Of a stretch of DNA of 64,000 bases, positions 1 to 13,737 are shown in pieces (positions within the stretch are counted from its first letter, which is position 1; each line of letters starts with the position of its first letter). The translations under genes were made by a program, and so were the position numbers. This DNA is from Microbacterium azadirachtae (GTDB lineage: Bacteria; Actinomycetota; Actinomycetes; Actinomycetales; Microbacteriaceae), in the NCBI RefSeq assembly GCF_000956545.1, contig NZ_JYIT01000071.1:23761-87760 (forward strand), given 5' to 3'. Below the pieces are notes generated by a model that saw nothing but the letters and a program-made list of their open reading frames with translations, made no database searches and was not told the DNA's origin.

Positions 1-2
1 CG

Positions 3-239
3 CCCGACCAGAGCGGCACGGTCGAGTTCGGCTACGGCCTGGTGCCCTCGGCGCGGGGTCGGGGGCTCGCGACCGCGGCGGTCGCCGAAGGCCTGCGGAT
101 CGCGGCGGCGCACGGAGCCGTCCGCGCGATCGCGGACACCGAGGAGACGAACTCCGCTTCGCTCGCCGTGCTCGCCCGCTCCGGCATGACCGAGACGCGA
201 CGCGAGAACGGCTTCGTCCACGTCGCGCGCGAGCTCTGA
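3..239 (+). CDS. GNAT-family N-acetyltransferase, C-terminal part
   Basis: The open frame runs in from the left edge, so the N-terminus lies outside the window. The visible part reads GYGLVPSARGRGLATAA, which is the acetyl-CoA pyrophosphate-binding motif A of GNAT enzymes (R/Q-x-x-G-x-G/A), followed by the usual helix, an ADTEETNSASL segment and a final strand with FVHVARE. These features resemble RimJ/RimL-like acetyltransferases that act on small molecules or protein N-termini; the substrate cannot be read from the sequence. It stops 54 bp before recF on the same strand. It is not part of the classical dnaA-dnaN-recF set, so it is a lineage-specific insertion in that region. Confidence 0.75.
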   Translation, partial: PDQSGTVEFGYGLVPSARGRGLATAAVAEGLRIAAAHGAVRAIADTEETNSASLAVLARSGMTETRRENGFVHVAREL

Positions 240-293
240 TCGCGGGCGCTCCGCCCGGTCCCGCTGTCGGAGACCGCGGGTAAGGTTGCTCGG

Positions 294-1493
294 GTGATTG
301 TGGAGCACCTCAGCCTCGTGGACTTCCGCAATTACGCGACCGCCGAACTCACGCTGCACCGCGGTCCGAACGTGCTCGTCGGGCGCAACGGCCAGGGCAA
401 GACCAACCTCGCCGAGGCGATCGTCTTCCTCGCGACCCTGGGCTCCCACCGGGTCTCCTCGGACGCCCCCATGGTGCGCGACGGCCACGAGGCTGCGATC
501 GTCCGCGCGCGGCTCGCGCACGGTGCGAGAAAAGTCCTGATCGAAGTCCAGATCAATCGGCAGGGATCGAACAAGGCGCGGATCAACGGCGCCCCGGGAC
601 GCACCGCCGACCTCCCCCGCTACGCACATGTCGTGCTCTTCGCTCCGGAGGATCTGCAGATCGTGCGCGGCGATCCGTCCTCGCGGCGGCGCTTCGCCGA
701 CCAGCTGCTGATCCAGCGCACCCCGCGCATGTCCGCTGTGCTCGCCGACTACGACCGGGTGCTGCGCCAGCGCACCGCGCTGCTGAAGTCGGCCCGGGCG
801 CGCGGGATCAAGGCGGAGGCCCTCAGCACGCTCGACGTCTGGGACGACAAGCTCATCGCGCTCGGCTCCGAGATCATCGACGCGCGCTCCCGCCTCGCGG
901 CGGACCTGCAGCCCGGCGTGGCGGACGCGTACGCCGCGATCGCCGGCGAGGATCACGATCCGCGGCTGCACTGGGCGCAGTCCATCCGCGGGGGCGACCC
1001 CGAAGAGGGGGACGACGCCGAGGATGCCGCCGGTTCCGGCACCACGGCGGAGCTGTTCCGCGCCGCCCTCTCGGCGAAGCGTCCGGCCGAGCTGGAGCGC
1101 GGCCTCACCCTGGTCGGTCCGCATCGCGACGATCTCGTGCTGCGGGTGCGGGACCTGCCGGTCAAGGGATACGCCTCGCACGGGGAGTGCTGGTCGATCG
1201 CGCTCGCGCTGCGACTCGCCTCGGCGGAGCTGCTGCGCGCGGAGTCGCCGGCCGGGGACCCGGTGCTGATCCTCGACGACGTCTTCGCCGAGCTCGACGC
1301 CGAGCGTCGCCGGCGGCTGGCCGGGATCACCGCCGGGTACGAGCAGGTGCTGGTGACCGCCGCCGTGGAGGAGGACATCCCCGAGGTGCTGCACCGGCAC
1401 GTGGTGCGCATCTCCGCCGGCACCATCACGGACGAGCGCGAGGCCGTGCCCGCCGCCCCCGACCTCGACGACGCGGAGGCGCACGATGGCTGA
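294..1493 (+). CDS. recF: DNA replication and repair protein RecF
   Basis: RecF is an SMC/ABC-like ATPase that binds gapped DNA and helps load RecA with RecO and RecR during gap repair. The 399-residue product has the family length. The Walker A motif GRNGQGKT sits at about residues 30-37, the RecF-type signature LVGPHRDD near 274, and Walker B plus D-loop (VLILDDVFAELD) near 323-334. The start chosen is GTG at 294 (MIVEHLSLVDFRNY, typical N-terminus); GTG at 300 is possible. The stop overlaps the next gene by 8 bp, so recF and dciA are translationally coupled, as is usual in actinobacteria. A region around residues 235-255 is acidic and longer than in many homologs. Confidence 0.97.
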   Translation: MIVEHLSLVDFRNYATAELTLHRGPNVLVGRNGQGKTNLAEAIVFLATLGSHRVSSDAPMVRDGHEAAIVRARLAHGARKVLIEVQINRQGSNKARINGAPGRTADLPRYAHVVLFAPEDLQIVRGDPSSRRRFADQLLIQRTPRMSAVLADYDRVLRQRTALLKSARARGIKAEALSTLDVWDDKLIALGSEIIDARSRLAADLQPGVADAYAAIAGEDHDPRLHWAQSIRGGDPEEGDDAEDAAGSGTTAELFRAALSAKRPAELERGLTLVGPHRDDLVLRVRDLPVKGYASHGECWSIALALRLASAELLRAESPAGDPVLILDDVFAELDAERRRRLAGITAGYEQVLVTAAVEEDIPEVLHRHVVRISAGTITDEREAVPAAPDLDDAEAHDG

Positions 1494-1977
1494 GCACGGC
1501 GAACCCGAGATCCCGGAGACCGTCGCGACCTACCTGCGCCTGCGCGGGCTCAAGCCGAGCTCGAAGAACTGGAAGCGCAAGAAGCGGATCGTCGACGACG
1601 AGAACGCGCCGTTCACGCCGGGCCGGGATCCGGGATCGCTCGGCGACGTGCTCGCGAAGCTCACCCGCGACGCGGGCTGGGAAGCGGCGCTGAGCCGTGA
1701 GGACCTGGTGCTGCAGTGGGCGGAGCTGGCGGGGCCGGACACCGCCAAGCACTCCGAGCCGGTGTCGCTCGAGGGCGGGATGCTCACCGTCAAATGCGAC
1801 TCGACGGCGTGGGCGAAGAACCTGCAGTACATGCGCGCGGTCATCATCACGGAGATCGGCCGGCGATACCCGGAGGCCGGAGTCGAGAACATCCGCTTCG
1901 TCGGACCGGACGTCCCTTCCTGGAAATGGGGCCCCAGAGTCGCTCCAGGGCGCGGTCCGCGCGATACCTACGGCTAG
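1486..1977 (+). CDS. dciA: DciA-type helicase-loader protein (DUF721)
   Basis: The 163-residue product matches the DUF721 family, now called DciA, the ancestral loader that interacts with the replicative helicase DnaB in bacteria without DnaC. The N-terminal part (residues 1-60) is basic and disordered-looking (RLRGLKPSSKNWKRKKR). The C-terminal part holds the conserved fold with WAELAGPDTAKHSEP, GGMLTVKCDSTAWAKNLQ and the final R-F-V-G-P strand. The recF-dciA-gyrB order is the standard actinobacterial arrangement. The 118-bp gap after it carries a candidate -10 (TAGACT, 2054-2059) for gyrB. Confidence 0.93.
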   Translation: MAEHGEPEIPETVATYLRLRGLKPSSKNWKRKKRIVDDENAPFTPGRDPGSLGDVLAKLTRDAGWEAALSREDLVLQWAELAGPDTAKHSEPVSLEGGMLTVKCDSTAWAKNLQYMRAVIITEIGRRYPEAGVENIRFVGPDVPSWKWGPRVAPGRGPRDTYG

Positions 1978-2095
1978 GACATGATCCGTCCTGCTCCACC
2001 GTCGTTAAGGCGCGCAGAAGCGCGTACAACGAGACAGGAAGGGGTCTTTCCGATAGACTGAGAGCCTAGATCTTCGATGTGGAGCCTCCCCTCAG

Positions 2096-4180
2096 ATGAC
2101 GCCTGAAACCCCCTCTGACGCGAACGAATCGACCCAGACGGGGGCTGAAGCACCCGGATCCGCGACGATTTCGAACGACTCCGGTGCTCCCGCGGCCCAG
2201 GCGGCGGAGTACGGCGCCGACTCGATCCAGATCCTCGAGGGTCTCGAGGCCGTGCGCAAGCGCCCCGGCATGTACATCGGATCCACGGGTCCGCGCGGAC
2301 TCCACCACCTCGTGTACGAGATCGTGGACAACTCCGTCGACGAGGCCCTCGCCGGCTACGCCGACACGATCCTGGTCACGCTGCTCGCCGACGGCGGTGT
2401 GCGCGTGGTCGACAACGGTCGCGGCATCCCCGTCGACCCGCACTCCTCCGACCCGACCAAGTCGACGGTCGAGGTGGTGCTGACGATCCTGCACGCCGGC
2501 GGCAAGTTCGGCGGCGGGGCCTACGCGGTCTCGGGCGGACTGCACGGCGTCGGCTCCTCCGTCGTGAACGCGCTGTCCACGCGCTTCGAGGTCGAGGTCA
2601 AGCAGAAGGGCTTCGTCTGGCGGCACAGCTTCGCCGACGGCGGCGCCCCGCAGCAGCAGCTCGAGAAGGGCGAGGCCACGACCGAGACCGGAACCGCGAT
2701 CACGTTCTGGCCGGACGGCACCATCTTCCAGGAGACCGTCGAGTTCGACTACGACACCCTCCGCACCCGGTTCCAGCAGATGGCGTTCCTGAACAAGGGC
2801 CTGCGCATCGAGCTGCACGACGAGCGCGAGGGCGCGACGGTCGACGAGGAGGTCGACGGCACCGTCGTGACCCGCCAGCGCGCCGACGTCTTCTTCTACG
2901 AGCGGGGACTCGTCGACTACGTCGAGTACCTGAACCACGTGCGCAAGGCCGATGTGGTCAATGACGAGATCATCGCTTTCGAGTCCGAGGACACGGCGCG
3001 CAAGATCTCCCTCGAGGTCGCGATGCAGTGGACCACCGGCTACACGGAGAACGTGTTCACCTACGCCAACACGATCAACACGCACGAGGGCGGCACCCAC
3101 GAGGAGGGCTTCCGCGCCGCGCTGACGACGCTCGTCAACCGCTACGCGCGCGCCAACAACATCCTCAAGGAGAAGGACGACAACCTCACGGGCGACGATG
3201 TGCGCGAGGGACTCACGGCCGTCATCTCGATCAAGCTGGGCGAGCCGCAGTTCGAGGGCCAGACGAAGACCAAGCTGGGCAACACCGAGGCGAAGGCGTT
3301 CACGCAGAAGGTCGTCGGCGATCAGCTCGGCGACTGGTTCGACCGGAACCCGAAGCAGGCCAGGAACGTGGTGACGAAGGCCGTCGAGGCCGCGACCGCG
3401 CGCATGGCCGCACGCAAGGCGCGCGAGACTGCGCGCCGCAAGAGCGTGTTCGAGTCGGCGGCGATGCCGGACAAGCTCAAGGACTGCACCAGCAAGGATC
3501 CGTCGATCTCCGAGATCTTCCTCGTGGAGGGCGACTCGGCCGGCGGTTCGGCCGTGCAGGGGCGCGACCCGCACACCCAGGCGATCCTGGCGCTGCGCGG
3601 CAAGATCCTGAACGTCGAGCGCGCGCGTCTGGACAAGGCACTGGCCAACAAAGAGGTCCAGGCGATGATCCAGGCCTTCGGCACGGGCATCGGCGAGGAC
3701 TTCGACCTCGAGAAGGCCCGCTATCACAAGATCGTGCTGATGGCCGATGCCGATGTCGACGGCCAGCACATCACGACGCTGCTGCTCACGCTGCTCTTCC
3801 GCTACATGCGCGGGCTCATCGAGGCCGGCTTCGTGTTCCTCGCGATGCCCCCGCTGTACCGCCTGAAGTGGACGAACGCGCCGCACGAGTACGTCTACTC
3901 CGACGCCGAGCGCGATGCGCTGCTGAACGACGGGCTCGCGAACGGGAAGCGGATCCCGAAGGACGCCGGCATCCAGCGCTACAAGGGTCTCGGCGAGATG
4001 AACGCCAAGGAGCTGTGGGAGACCACGATGGATCACACCACCCGCACGCTCCGTCAGATCACGATCGACGACGCCGCCGCGGCGGATGAGATCTTCAGCG
4101 TGCTGATGGGCGAGGACGTCGAGTCGCGCCGCAGCTTCATCCAGCGCAACGCCAAGGACGTGCGGTTCCTCGACATCTGA
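2096..4180 (+). CDS. gyrB: DNA gyrase subunit B
   Basis: GyrB is the ATPase and metal-binding (TOPRIM) subunit of the type II topoisomerase that introduces negative supercoils. The 694-residue product starts with a roughly 40-residue Ser/Ala/Gly-rich tail, then the GHKL ATPase with [18 protein letters not shown] and [10 protein letters not shown] (catalytic Glu and Asn region), the transducer with QTKTKLGN, and the TOPRIM motifs EGDSAGGS (about residues 477-484) and DADVDG (about 548-553). It ends with the short gyrase-type tail [12 protein letters not shown]. The start is ATG at 2096; the ribosome-binding site is weak (ggag at 2081-2084). A gap of 65 bp separates it from gyrA, so the two are likely co-transcribed. 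Confidence 0.98.
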   Translation: MTPETPSDANESTQTGAEAPGSATISNDSGAPAAQAAEYGADSIQILEGLEAVRKRPGMYIGSTGPRGLHHLVYEIVDNSVDEALAGYADTILVTLLADGGVRVVDNGRGIPVDPHSSDPTKSTVEVVLTILHAGGKFGGGAYAVSGGLHGVGSSVVNALSTRFEVEVKQKGFVWRHSFADGGAPQQQLEKGEATTETGTAITFWPDGTIFQETVEFDYDTLRTRFQQMAFLNKGLRIELHDEREGATVDEEVDGTVVTRQRADVFFYERGLVDYVEYLNHVRKADVVNDEIIAFESEDTARKISLEVAMQWTTGYTENVFTYANTINTHEGGTHEEGFRAALTTLVNRYARANNILKEKDDNLTGDDVREGLTAVISIKLGEPQFEGQTKTKLGNTEAKAFTQKVVGDQLGDWFDRNPKQARNVVTKAVEAATARMAARKARETARRKSVFESAAMPDKLKDCTSKDPSISEIFLVEGDSAGGSAVQGRDPHTQAILALRGKILNVERARLDKALANKEVQAMIQAFGTGIGEDFDLEKARYHKIVLMADADVDGQHITTLLLTLLFRYMRGLIEAGFVFLAMPPLYRLKWTNAPHEYVYSDAERDALLNDGLANGKRIPKDAGIQRYKGLGEMNAKELWETTMDHTTRTLRQITIDDAAAADEIFSVLMGEDVESRRSFIQRNAKDVRFLDI

Positions 4181-4245
4181 TCCCTTGACGGGATCCGCGC
4201 GCCGCAGCGCGCACAGAACTTCTGGACCACTCAGGAAGAGCAGAC

Positions 4246-6821
<2,576 letters not shown>

Positions 6822-6825
<4 letters not shown>

Positions 6826-7223
6826 GCACGGTAGCCGACAAGCTCGCGAAGAAGTCGTCCCGGAAGACCTCCAGCAAGCAGGTGCGCCTGCGCCTGGTCT
6901 ACATCGACTTCTGGTCGGCAGTGAAGCTGTCGTTCCTGGGCGCGATCGCGATCGCCATCGTCACCCTGGTCTCGTTCCTGCTGATCTACCTGGTGGTGGA
7001 TGCGACGGGTCTCATGGGCAAGGCCGACGAGTTCGTGGCCGGCATCGCCGACGGCGCCAAGCTCAGCAGCCTGATCGGGCTGCCGCAGGTGCTGGCGTTC
7101 GGATCCGTCTGCGCGATCCTGAACCTCATCGTCTTCACGGTGATGGGTGCTGTCGTCGCGGGCATCTACAACTTCGCGGTGAAGGTGACGGGCGGCCTGC
7201 TCGTCGGGTTCACCTCGAACTGA
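6822..7223 (+). CDS. DUF3566 membrane protein downstream of gyrA
   Basis: The 133-residue product has a basic N-terminus ([23 protein letters not shown]) and two predicted membrane helices at about residues 35-60 and 82-115, with [19 protein letters not shown] between them. This matches DUF3566, a family that sits immediately after gyrA in most actinobacteria and whose role is unknown. The ATGA overlap with gyrA implies coupled translation. A strong hairpin just downstream ends the gyrase transcript. Confidence 0.9.
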
Positions 7224-7239
7224 CACCGCCTCGACGCGA

Positions 7240-7269
7240 GAAGGCCCGGATCCACGGATCCGGGCCTTC
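7240..7269 (+). terminator. Rho-independent-type terminator of the gyrase operon
   Basis: The arms GAAGGCCCGGATCC and GGATCCGGGCCTTC form a 14-bp near-perfect stem with a tiny loop, 16 bp after the DUF3566 stop. It is followed by GTCGTCCTC rather than a clean T run. The stem contains two GGATCC words. Its position between convergent genes suggests it works for both strands. Confidence 0.8.
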
Positions 7270-7304
7270 GTCGTCCTCCGGGGATTCCCCGAGCGGAGTT
7301 CAGG

Positions 7305-9502
<2,198 letters not shown>

Positions 9503-9515
<13 letters not shown>

Positions 9516-10204
9516 TCGTCGAGGACTCGGTTCTGCTGCGCGAAGGACTGGTCCGCCTGCTCGAGGACGCCGGTCACACGGTCGTCGCCGCCCTGCCCGA
9601 TGCCACCGCGCTCGACGAGACCGTCGACGCGAGCGACCCAGAGCTGTGCATCCTCGACGTGCGGCTCCCGCCGACCTTCGTGGACGAGGGGATCCGGGCC
9701 GCTCTGGCGCTGCGCCGCCGTCTCCCGCAGCTCCCCCTGCTCGTGCTCTCGCAGTACGTGGAGGAGCGGTATGCGTCGGACCTCATCGTCGCGCAGGGAT
9801 CGGCCGGACCTCTCGGCTACCTGCTCAAGGACCGCGTCGCCGACGTCTCCGAGTTCATCGAGTCGGTGCAGCGGATCGCGGCAGGATCGACCGTGCTGGA
9901 TCCGGAGGTCGTCGCGCAGCTGCTCACCCGGCGCAACCAGGACGATCGGATGCGCAGCCTCACCGAGCGCGAGCGGACGGTGCTCGCGATGATCGCCGAG
10001 GGCCGGTCGAACCAGGCCATCGCCGGCACGCTCTTCCTCTCCGAGGCGAGCGTCGAGAAGCACATCACCGCCATCTTCCAGAAGCTCGGGCTCGAACCCG
10101 ACGAGTCCGGCAACCGCCGGGTGCTCGCCGCGATCGCCCACCTCTCCAGCACCGGCCGGGGCGGAGCCCCTGCCGGACCGACACAGACGGGAATCAGCCG
10201 ATGA
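9503..10204 (+). CDS. LuxR/NarL-family response regulator
   Basis: The 233-residue product starts at GTG 9503 (MRILIVEDSVLLREGL), 13 bp inside the kinase gene. The receiver domain has the acidic pair at Glu7-Asp8, phospho-acceptor Asp52 in CILDVRLP, and Lys near 110 (YLLKDRV). The C-terminal half is a LuxR-type helix-turn-helix: LTERERTVLAMIAEGRSNQAI, then EASVEKHITAIFQKL. It is the partner of the preceding kinase and probably controls its own operon and the DUF4097 gene. The stop overlaps the next start (ATGA). Confidence 0.94.
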
Positions 10205-11136
10205 CGAACCTCACCCCTCCTCGCCCCGGAACGGATCCGAGCGGCACGGCGCACGCGGACCCCGACGTCCTCACGGCGACGACGGAGCCGACCGGCGCGC
10301 CGAACCCCGCGCCGGCCGCGGGGGCCCGGCCTCCGCAGGGCGCGCTCCTGGCGATCACGATCGCCGCCGCGATCATCGGCGGTGGTGCGCTCGTCGTCGC
10401 CGGCGGCACCTCGGCCTTCGCCGCGATGCAGCAGGTGGCCACGGGCGACGGCGCGGACTCGCGCAGCACCACGGCGGACGTCCGTGGCGTCACGACGCTC
10501 AAGATCGACGTCGGCCGGGGAGCCGCGACGGTCCGCTTCAGCGATGTGACGGACGCGACCATGAGCGTGACGGGCGATGGCGGAGGCGACTGGACGATGC
10601 GCCGCGACGGCGATGTGCTGCGGGTGGACCGGCCCAACACGCCCTTCGGCTGGTGGATCGGAAGCTGGTTCGGCACGGATCCGCGGATGACGCTCACGCT
10701 TCCCCGGGAGCTGGAGGGCGAGCTGACCGGCGACCTGACGCTCAACGCGGGCTCCCTGACGACCGAGGGCCGCTTCGAGACGCTCTCGACGACGGTCAAC
10801 GCCGGTTCCCTCACCGTCGACGGCGGTGCTGCGTCGGTGACCACGCGCGTCAACGCAGGCTCCGCGGAGCTGCGCCTGGACGACGTGACCACGGCGGACC
10901 TGTCCCTGTCCGCCGGGGATCTGAACGCCACCATCGGCGGATCCCAGCCGGATCTGATCCGCCTCGACGTCAGCGCGGGAACCATGGACGTGACGGTGCC
11001 GTCGGGGCGCTACGACCTCTCCAAGGACACGTCGGCCGGGAGCCTCGAGGCACGGATCCAGACCGATCCGTCGTCGCCGCACCGCATCCGGTCGAGCGTG
11101 TCCGCGGGAAGCGTCGTGATCCGCGAAGGGAGCTGA
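10201..11136 (+). CDS. DUF4097-type membrane-anchored beta-helix protein
   Basis: The 311-residue product has a Pro-rich cytoplasmic N-terminus (1-40), one membrane helix at about 43-70 (LLAITIAAAIIGGGALVVAGG), and an outside domain made of short repeated strands such as LTLNAGSLTTEG, STTVNAGSLTVDG, TRVNAGSAELRL and LDVSAGTMDVTV. That N/S-A-G-S/T repeat is the DUF4097 signature, a right-handed beta-helix with no known enzyme activity. It is the third gene of the kinase/regulator unit, an arrangement that resembles LiaF/VraT-type accessory proteins, which modulate NarL-type kinases in envelope stress; that role is inferred here. Confidence 0.85.
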   Translation: MTNLTPPRPGTDPSGTAHADPDVLTATTEPTGAPNPAPAAGARPPQGALLAITIAAAIIGGGALVVAGGTSAFAAMQQVATGDGADSRSTTADVRGVTTLKIDVGRGAATVRFSDVTDATMSVTGDGGGDWTMRRDGDVLRVDRPNTPFGWWIGSWFGTDPRMTLTLPRELEGELTGDLTLNAGSLTTEGRFETLSTTVNAGSLTVDGGAASVTTRVNAGSAELRLDDVTTADLSLSAGDLNATIGGSQPDLIRLDVSAGTMDVTVPSGRYDLSKDTSAGSLEARIQTDPSSPHRIRSSVSAGSVVIREGS

Positions 11137-11146
11137 CCGGGCTCGA

Positions 11147-11176
11147 TTTCGTGATCGCGCCGCCGTCGGGTAAAGT
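11147..11176 (+). promoter_or_regulatory. Candidate promoter of the tRNA-Ile gene
   Basis: A TTTCGT element and a TAAAGT -10 element are spaced 18 bp apart, and the tRNA starts 15 bp after the -10. The match is moderate and read by eye. Confidence 0.4.
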
Positions 11177-11191
11177 CTTGGAGGTTGATAC

Positions 11192-11265
11192 GGGGCTATA
11201 GCTCAGGCGGTTAGAGCGCTTCACTGATAATGAAGAGGTCCCAGGTTCAAGTCCTGGTAGCCCCA
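11192..11265 (+). tRNA. tRNA-Ile(GAT)
   Basis: A 74-nt cloverleaf folds with acceptor arms GGGGCTA and TAGCCCC, D-arm GCTC/GAGC, anticodon arm CTTCA/TGAAG with loop CTGATAA (anticodon GAT), and T-arm CCAGG/CCTGG with TTCAAGT. The CCA end is not encoded. It is the first of two tRNAs at this position downstream of gyrA, a common actinobacterial layout. Confidence 0.98.
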
Positions 11266-11272
11266 CCGACAC

Positions 11273-11304
11273 ATGAGCGGATCCGAGCAATCGGATCCGC
11301 TCAT
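11273..11304 (+). terminator. Hairpin between tRNA-Ile and tRNA-Ala
   Basis: A perfect 14-bp stem (ATGAGCGGATCCGA / TCGGATCCGCTCAT) with a GCAA loop lies 7 bp after tRNA-Ile. It may terminate the tRNA-Ile transcript or act as a processing structure, since tRNA-Ala follows 27 bp later. There is no U tract. Confidence 0.6.
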
Positions 11305-11331
11305 TCGGTCGAAACCCGTCGTCAGCGACAC

Positions 11332-11404
11332 GGGGCCTTAGCTCAGTTGGTAGAGCGCCTGCTTTGCAAGCAGGATGTCAGGAGTTCGAATCTCCTAGGC
11401 TCCA
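11332..11404 (+). tRNA. tRNA-Ala(TGC)
   Basis: A 73-nt cloverleaf with acceptor GGGGCCT / AGGCTCC includes the G3:U70 pair that identifies tRNA-Ala. The anticodon stem CCTGC/GCAGG has loop TTTGCAA (anticodon TGC), and the T-arm is AGGAG/CTCCT. CCA is not encoded. Confidence 0.98.
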
Positions 11405-11412
11405 CAGTTCAG

Positions 11413-11441
11413 AAACGGACCCGGTGCAACCGGGTCCGTTT
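11413..11441 (+). terminator. Terminator after tRNA-Ala
   Basis: A 13-bp perfect stem (AAACGGACCCGGT / ACCGGGTCCGTTT) with a GCA loop ends in TTTCCTCGTTCT. It lies between convergent genes and can serve both strands. Confidence 0.85.
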
Positions 11442-11470
11442 CCTCGTTCTGGGGCAGTGCACGCGGAGCG

Positions 11471-12895
11471 TCAGACCACGGCTTCCGCGAGGGCCGCGAC
11501 CGGCGAGATGCGAGGGGCGCCCGCGGTCACCCGCGCCCAGGACGCGGCGAGGATGTCGACGGCGCGCTCCAGCTCCCGGGGCTCGGTGGTGAAGGGGATC
11601 CGCAGGTGCCGCTCCTGCCCTCCCTCGACGGCGAAGCGCCCGCCGGCGCTGAGGTGCAACCCGTGCGCGGCGGCGTCGATCACGAGGGCGGAGCTGAGCG
11701 GCTCCCCCAGTCCCACCCAGAGCGCCACCCCGCCGTGCACGCGAGGGACGGTCCACTCCGGCAGGGCACGGGCGAGCGCGGCGGCGAGGGCGTCCCGGCC
11801 GTCCCTCAGCAGCGACGCGCGCTGCGGCAGGATCTCGTCGAGCCGCTGCACCACCCGGGTGGCCACGGCCTGCTCGAGGTCGGGGGTGCCGAGGTCGTGC
11901 GTCGTGCGGGCGGCCCGGAGCCTGCGGATCACGTCGTCCGCCGCGCGGATCCAGCCGATCCGCAATCCGCCCCACACCGACTTCCCCAGCGAGCCCACCC
12001 GGATCGTCGCTGAGCTGCCCGTGCCGAGCGGCTGCGGGCGCGGCAGCGGGTCGATGGCGAGGTCGGCGGTGGTCTCGTCGATGAGGAGGATGGATCCGGC
12101 ATCGTGCGCAGCGCGTGCGAACACCGCCCGCTCCTCGGAGCTCATCGAGCACCCCGTGGGATTCTGGAAATCGGGCATCAGGTAGGCGAGGATCGGGCGG
12201 GTGCGCGCGAACGCCTGGGTGGCGCGGTCCAGATCCCAGCCGTGCCCGGACTCGACGGGCACGCCGACGAGCCGCGCGCCCACCCGGCGGAACGTCTCCA
12301 TGGCATGCGGGTAGCTCGGGGTCTCCAGCAGCACGCGATCCGCGCGCCGCAGCAGCGTCGACGCGATGAGGTTCAGGGCGTGCTGCGCACCGGTGGTGAC
12401 CATGATCTGCGAGGGCTTCGTCGGGATCCCCTGCCGGCTGTAGCGATCGGCGATCGCCGAACGCAGCTCCACGTGACCGAGGATGTCGTAGCCCGCGCGG
12501 GAGACGAGCGCGGTCGCCGACGCCGCGCCTTCGGCGATCACCCCGGGCAGTCCCGGCCAGGCGGGCGGGCTCGCCTGCTGGAGATCGATCCCCTCGCGGT
12601 CGAACCAGCGGGCCGCGGTGGTGCGACCGAGCGGCCGGGTCACGCTGCCGGATCCCTGCCGGCTGACGATGTGCCCGGTGCTGCGGAGCGCGCGGTACGC
12701 GGCGGCGACCGTCGTGCGGCTCACGCCCAGGGCCGCGGCGAGCTCGCGTTCGGCGGGCAGCGCCGTCTCGGGCGCGATGCGATTGTCGAGGCAGAGCAGG
12801 CGGATGGCGTCCGCGAGGGCGTCGAACGCGGGTTCGCTGGTGCGCCAGAGCCCGAGCAGATCGACGAGGGCACGGGCGGAGAGCCGGGAGTCCAT
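11471..12895 (-). CDS. yczR: MocR-family regulator (GntR HTH fused to aminotransferase)
   Basis: The 474-residue product has an N-terminal winged helix of GntR type (ALPAERELAAALGVSRTTVAAAYRALRSTG, about residues 44-75) and a fold-type I aminotransferase domain with the PLP lysine in GSLGKSVWG. This is the MocR architecture, in which PLP or an aminated ligand controls DNA binding. It is divergent from a YczE-type membrane protein. That pairing is known for the YczR subgroup of MocR regulators, so the target is probably the neighbour. The symbol is given on this pairing. Confidence 0.88.
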   Translation of the reverse strand: MDSRLSARALVDLLGLWRTSEPAFDALADAIRLLCLDNRIAPETALPAERELAAALGVSRTTVAAAYRALRSTGHIVSRQGSGSVTRPLGRTTAARWFDREGIDLQQASPPAWPGLPGVIAEGAASATALVSRAGYDILGHVELRSAIADRYSRQGIPTKPSQIMVTTGAQHALNLIASTLLRRADRVLLETPSYPHAMETFRRVGARLVGVPVESGHGWDLDRATQAFARTRPILAYLMPDFQNPTGCSMSSEERAVFARAAHDAGSILLIDETTADLAIDPLPRPQPLGTGSSATIRVGSLGKSVWGGLRIGWIRAADDVIRRLRAARTTHDLGTPDLEQAVATRVVQRLDEILPQRASLLRDGRDALAAALARALPEWTVPRVHGGVALWVGLGEPLSSALVIDAAAHGLHLSAGGRFAVEGGQERHLRIPFTTEPRELERAVDILAASWARVTAGAPRISPVAALAEAVV

Positions 12896-12914
12896 GAGGC
12901 CAGCCTAGGACGAT

Positions 12915-12935
12915 TGGACTGAACGCAACAGTCCA
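12915..12935. promoter_or_regulatory. Inverted repeat, candidate YczR operator
   Basis: The arms TGGACTG and CAGTCCA are exact inverted repeats with a 7-bp spacer, centred in the short gap between the divergent regulator and membrane-protein genes. The repeat lies 22-42 bp upstream of the yczE start. It is the only strong symmetric element in the gap. Confidence 0.55.
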
Positions 12936-12956
12936 GTTGTGCTCGATCATGGAGAC

Positions 12957-13703
12957 ATGACAAGAAGGGTGCTGCAGCTGCTGGTCGGTCTCGTGCTTTA
13001 CGGCGTGGGAGACGGCCTCATGATCATCGCCGGTCTGGGTGTGGATCCGTGGACCGTGTTCGCCCAGGGCCTGTCCCGGCACACCGGCATCGGCGTGGGC
13101 TGGATCACGAACATCGTCGGCGTGCTCGTGCTCCTGCTGTGGATCCCGCTGCAGCAGAAGCCGGGCCTCGGCACCCTCCTGAACGTGCTGCTCGTCGGCA
13201 CCGCGATCCAGGCGACCGTCACCGTGATCCCGCCCGTCCACGGCCTCCTCGCGCAAGTGCTCGTGCTGCTCGCCGGCGTGGTGGTGGTCGCGCTCGCCAG
13301 CGGGCTCTACATCGGCGCCCATTTCGGACCCGGTCCCCGTGACGGTCTGATGACGGGGATGAACGCGCGGCTCGGATGGCCGATCTGGGTGTCCCGCCTG
13401 TCCGTGGAGGTCAGCGTGCTCGCGATCGGGTGGCTGCTCGGCGGCACCGTCGGGGTGGGCACGGTCGTGTTCGCGCTCGGCATCGGACCCCTCGTGCACA
13501 TCGCCCTGCCCCTGCTCGACACCGCCCGCGGGCGTCACGGCGACCAGAAGACGCCGGAACCCGTCGCACCGGTGGATTCCGGGCAGACCCGGGCCGGAGC
13601 CTCGGCTCCGCGGGGCGTCCTGCTGCGCGGCGGAGTCGCGACGTACGACGACGCGCGCGCCGTCCGCGACCTGCGCGCGGCGCACGACCGCAGCGAGTGG
13701 TGA
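12957..13703 (+). CDS. yczE: YczE/YitT-like membrane protein
   Basis: From ATG at 12957 the product is 248 residues with five predicted membrane helices and the family motifs LYGVGDGLMIIAGLGVDPWTVF and GAHFGPGPRDGLMTG. These match the YczE/YyaS family of integral membrane proteins of unknown transport function. The hydrophilic tail (from about 190) is less conserved. The ribosome-binding site is poor (ggag two bases before ATG); GTG at 12939 is an in-frame alternative. Pairing with the divergent MocR regulator supports the assignment. Confidence 0.85.
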   Translation: MTRRVLQLLVGLVLYGVGDGLMIIAGLGVDPWTVFAQGLSRHTGIGVGWITNIVGVLVLLLWIPLQQKPGLGTLLNVLLVGTAIQATVTVIPPVHGLLAQVLVLLAGVVVVALASGLYIGAHFGPGPRDGLMTGMNARLGWPIWVSRLSVEVSVLAIGWLLGGTVGVGTVVFALGIGPLVHIALPLLDTARGRHGDQKTPEPVAPVDSGQTRAGASAPRGVLLRGGVATYDDARAVRDLRAAHDRSEW

Positions 13704-13737
13704 GCGACCGCACAGCTGGACCCGGCAAGATGGATCC

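Noticed and set aside
2077..2106. Nine-codon mini-ORF overlapping the gyrB start
   Set aside because: No ribosome-binding site, and nothing suggests a leader peptide; overlap is likely chance.
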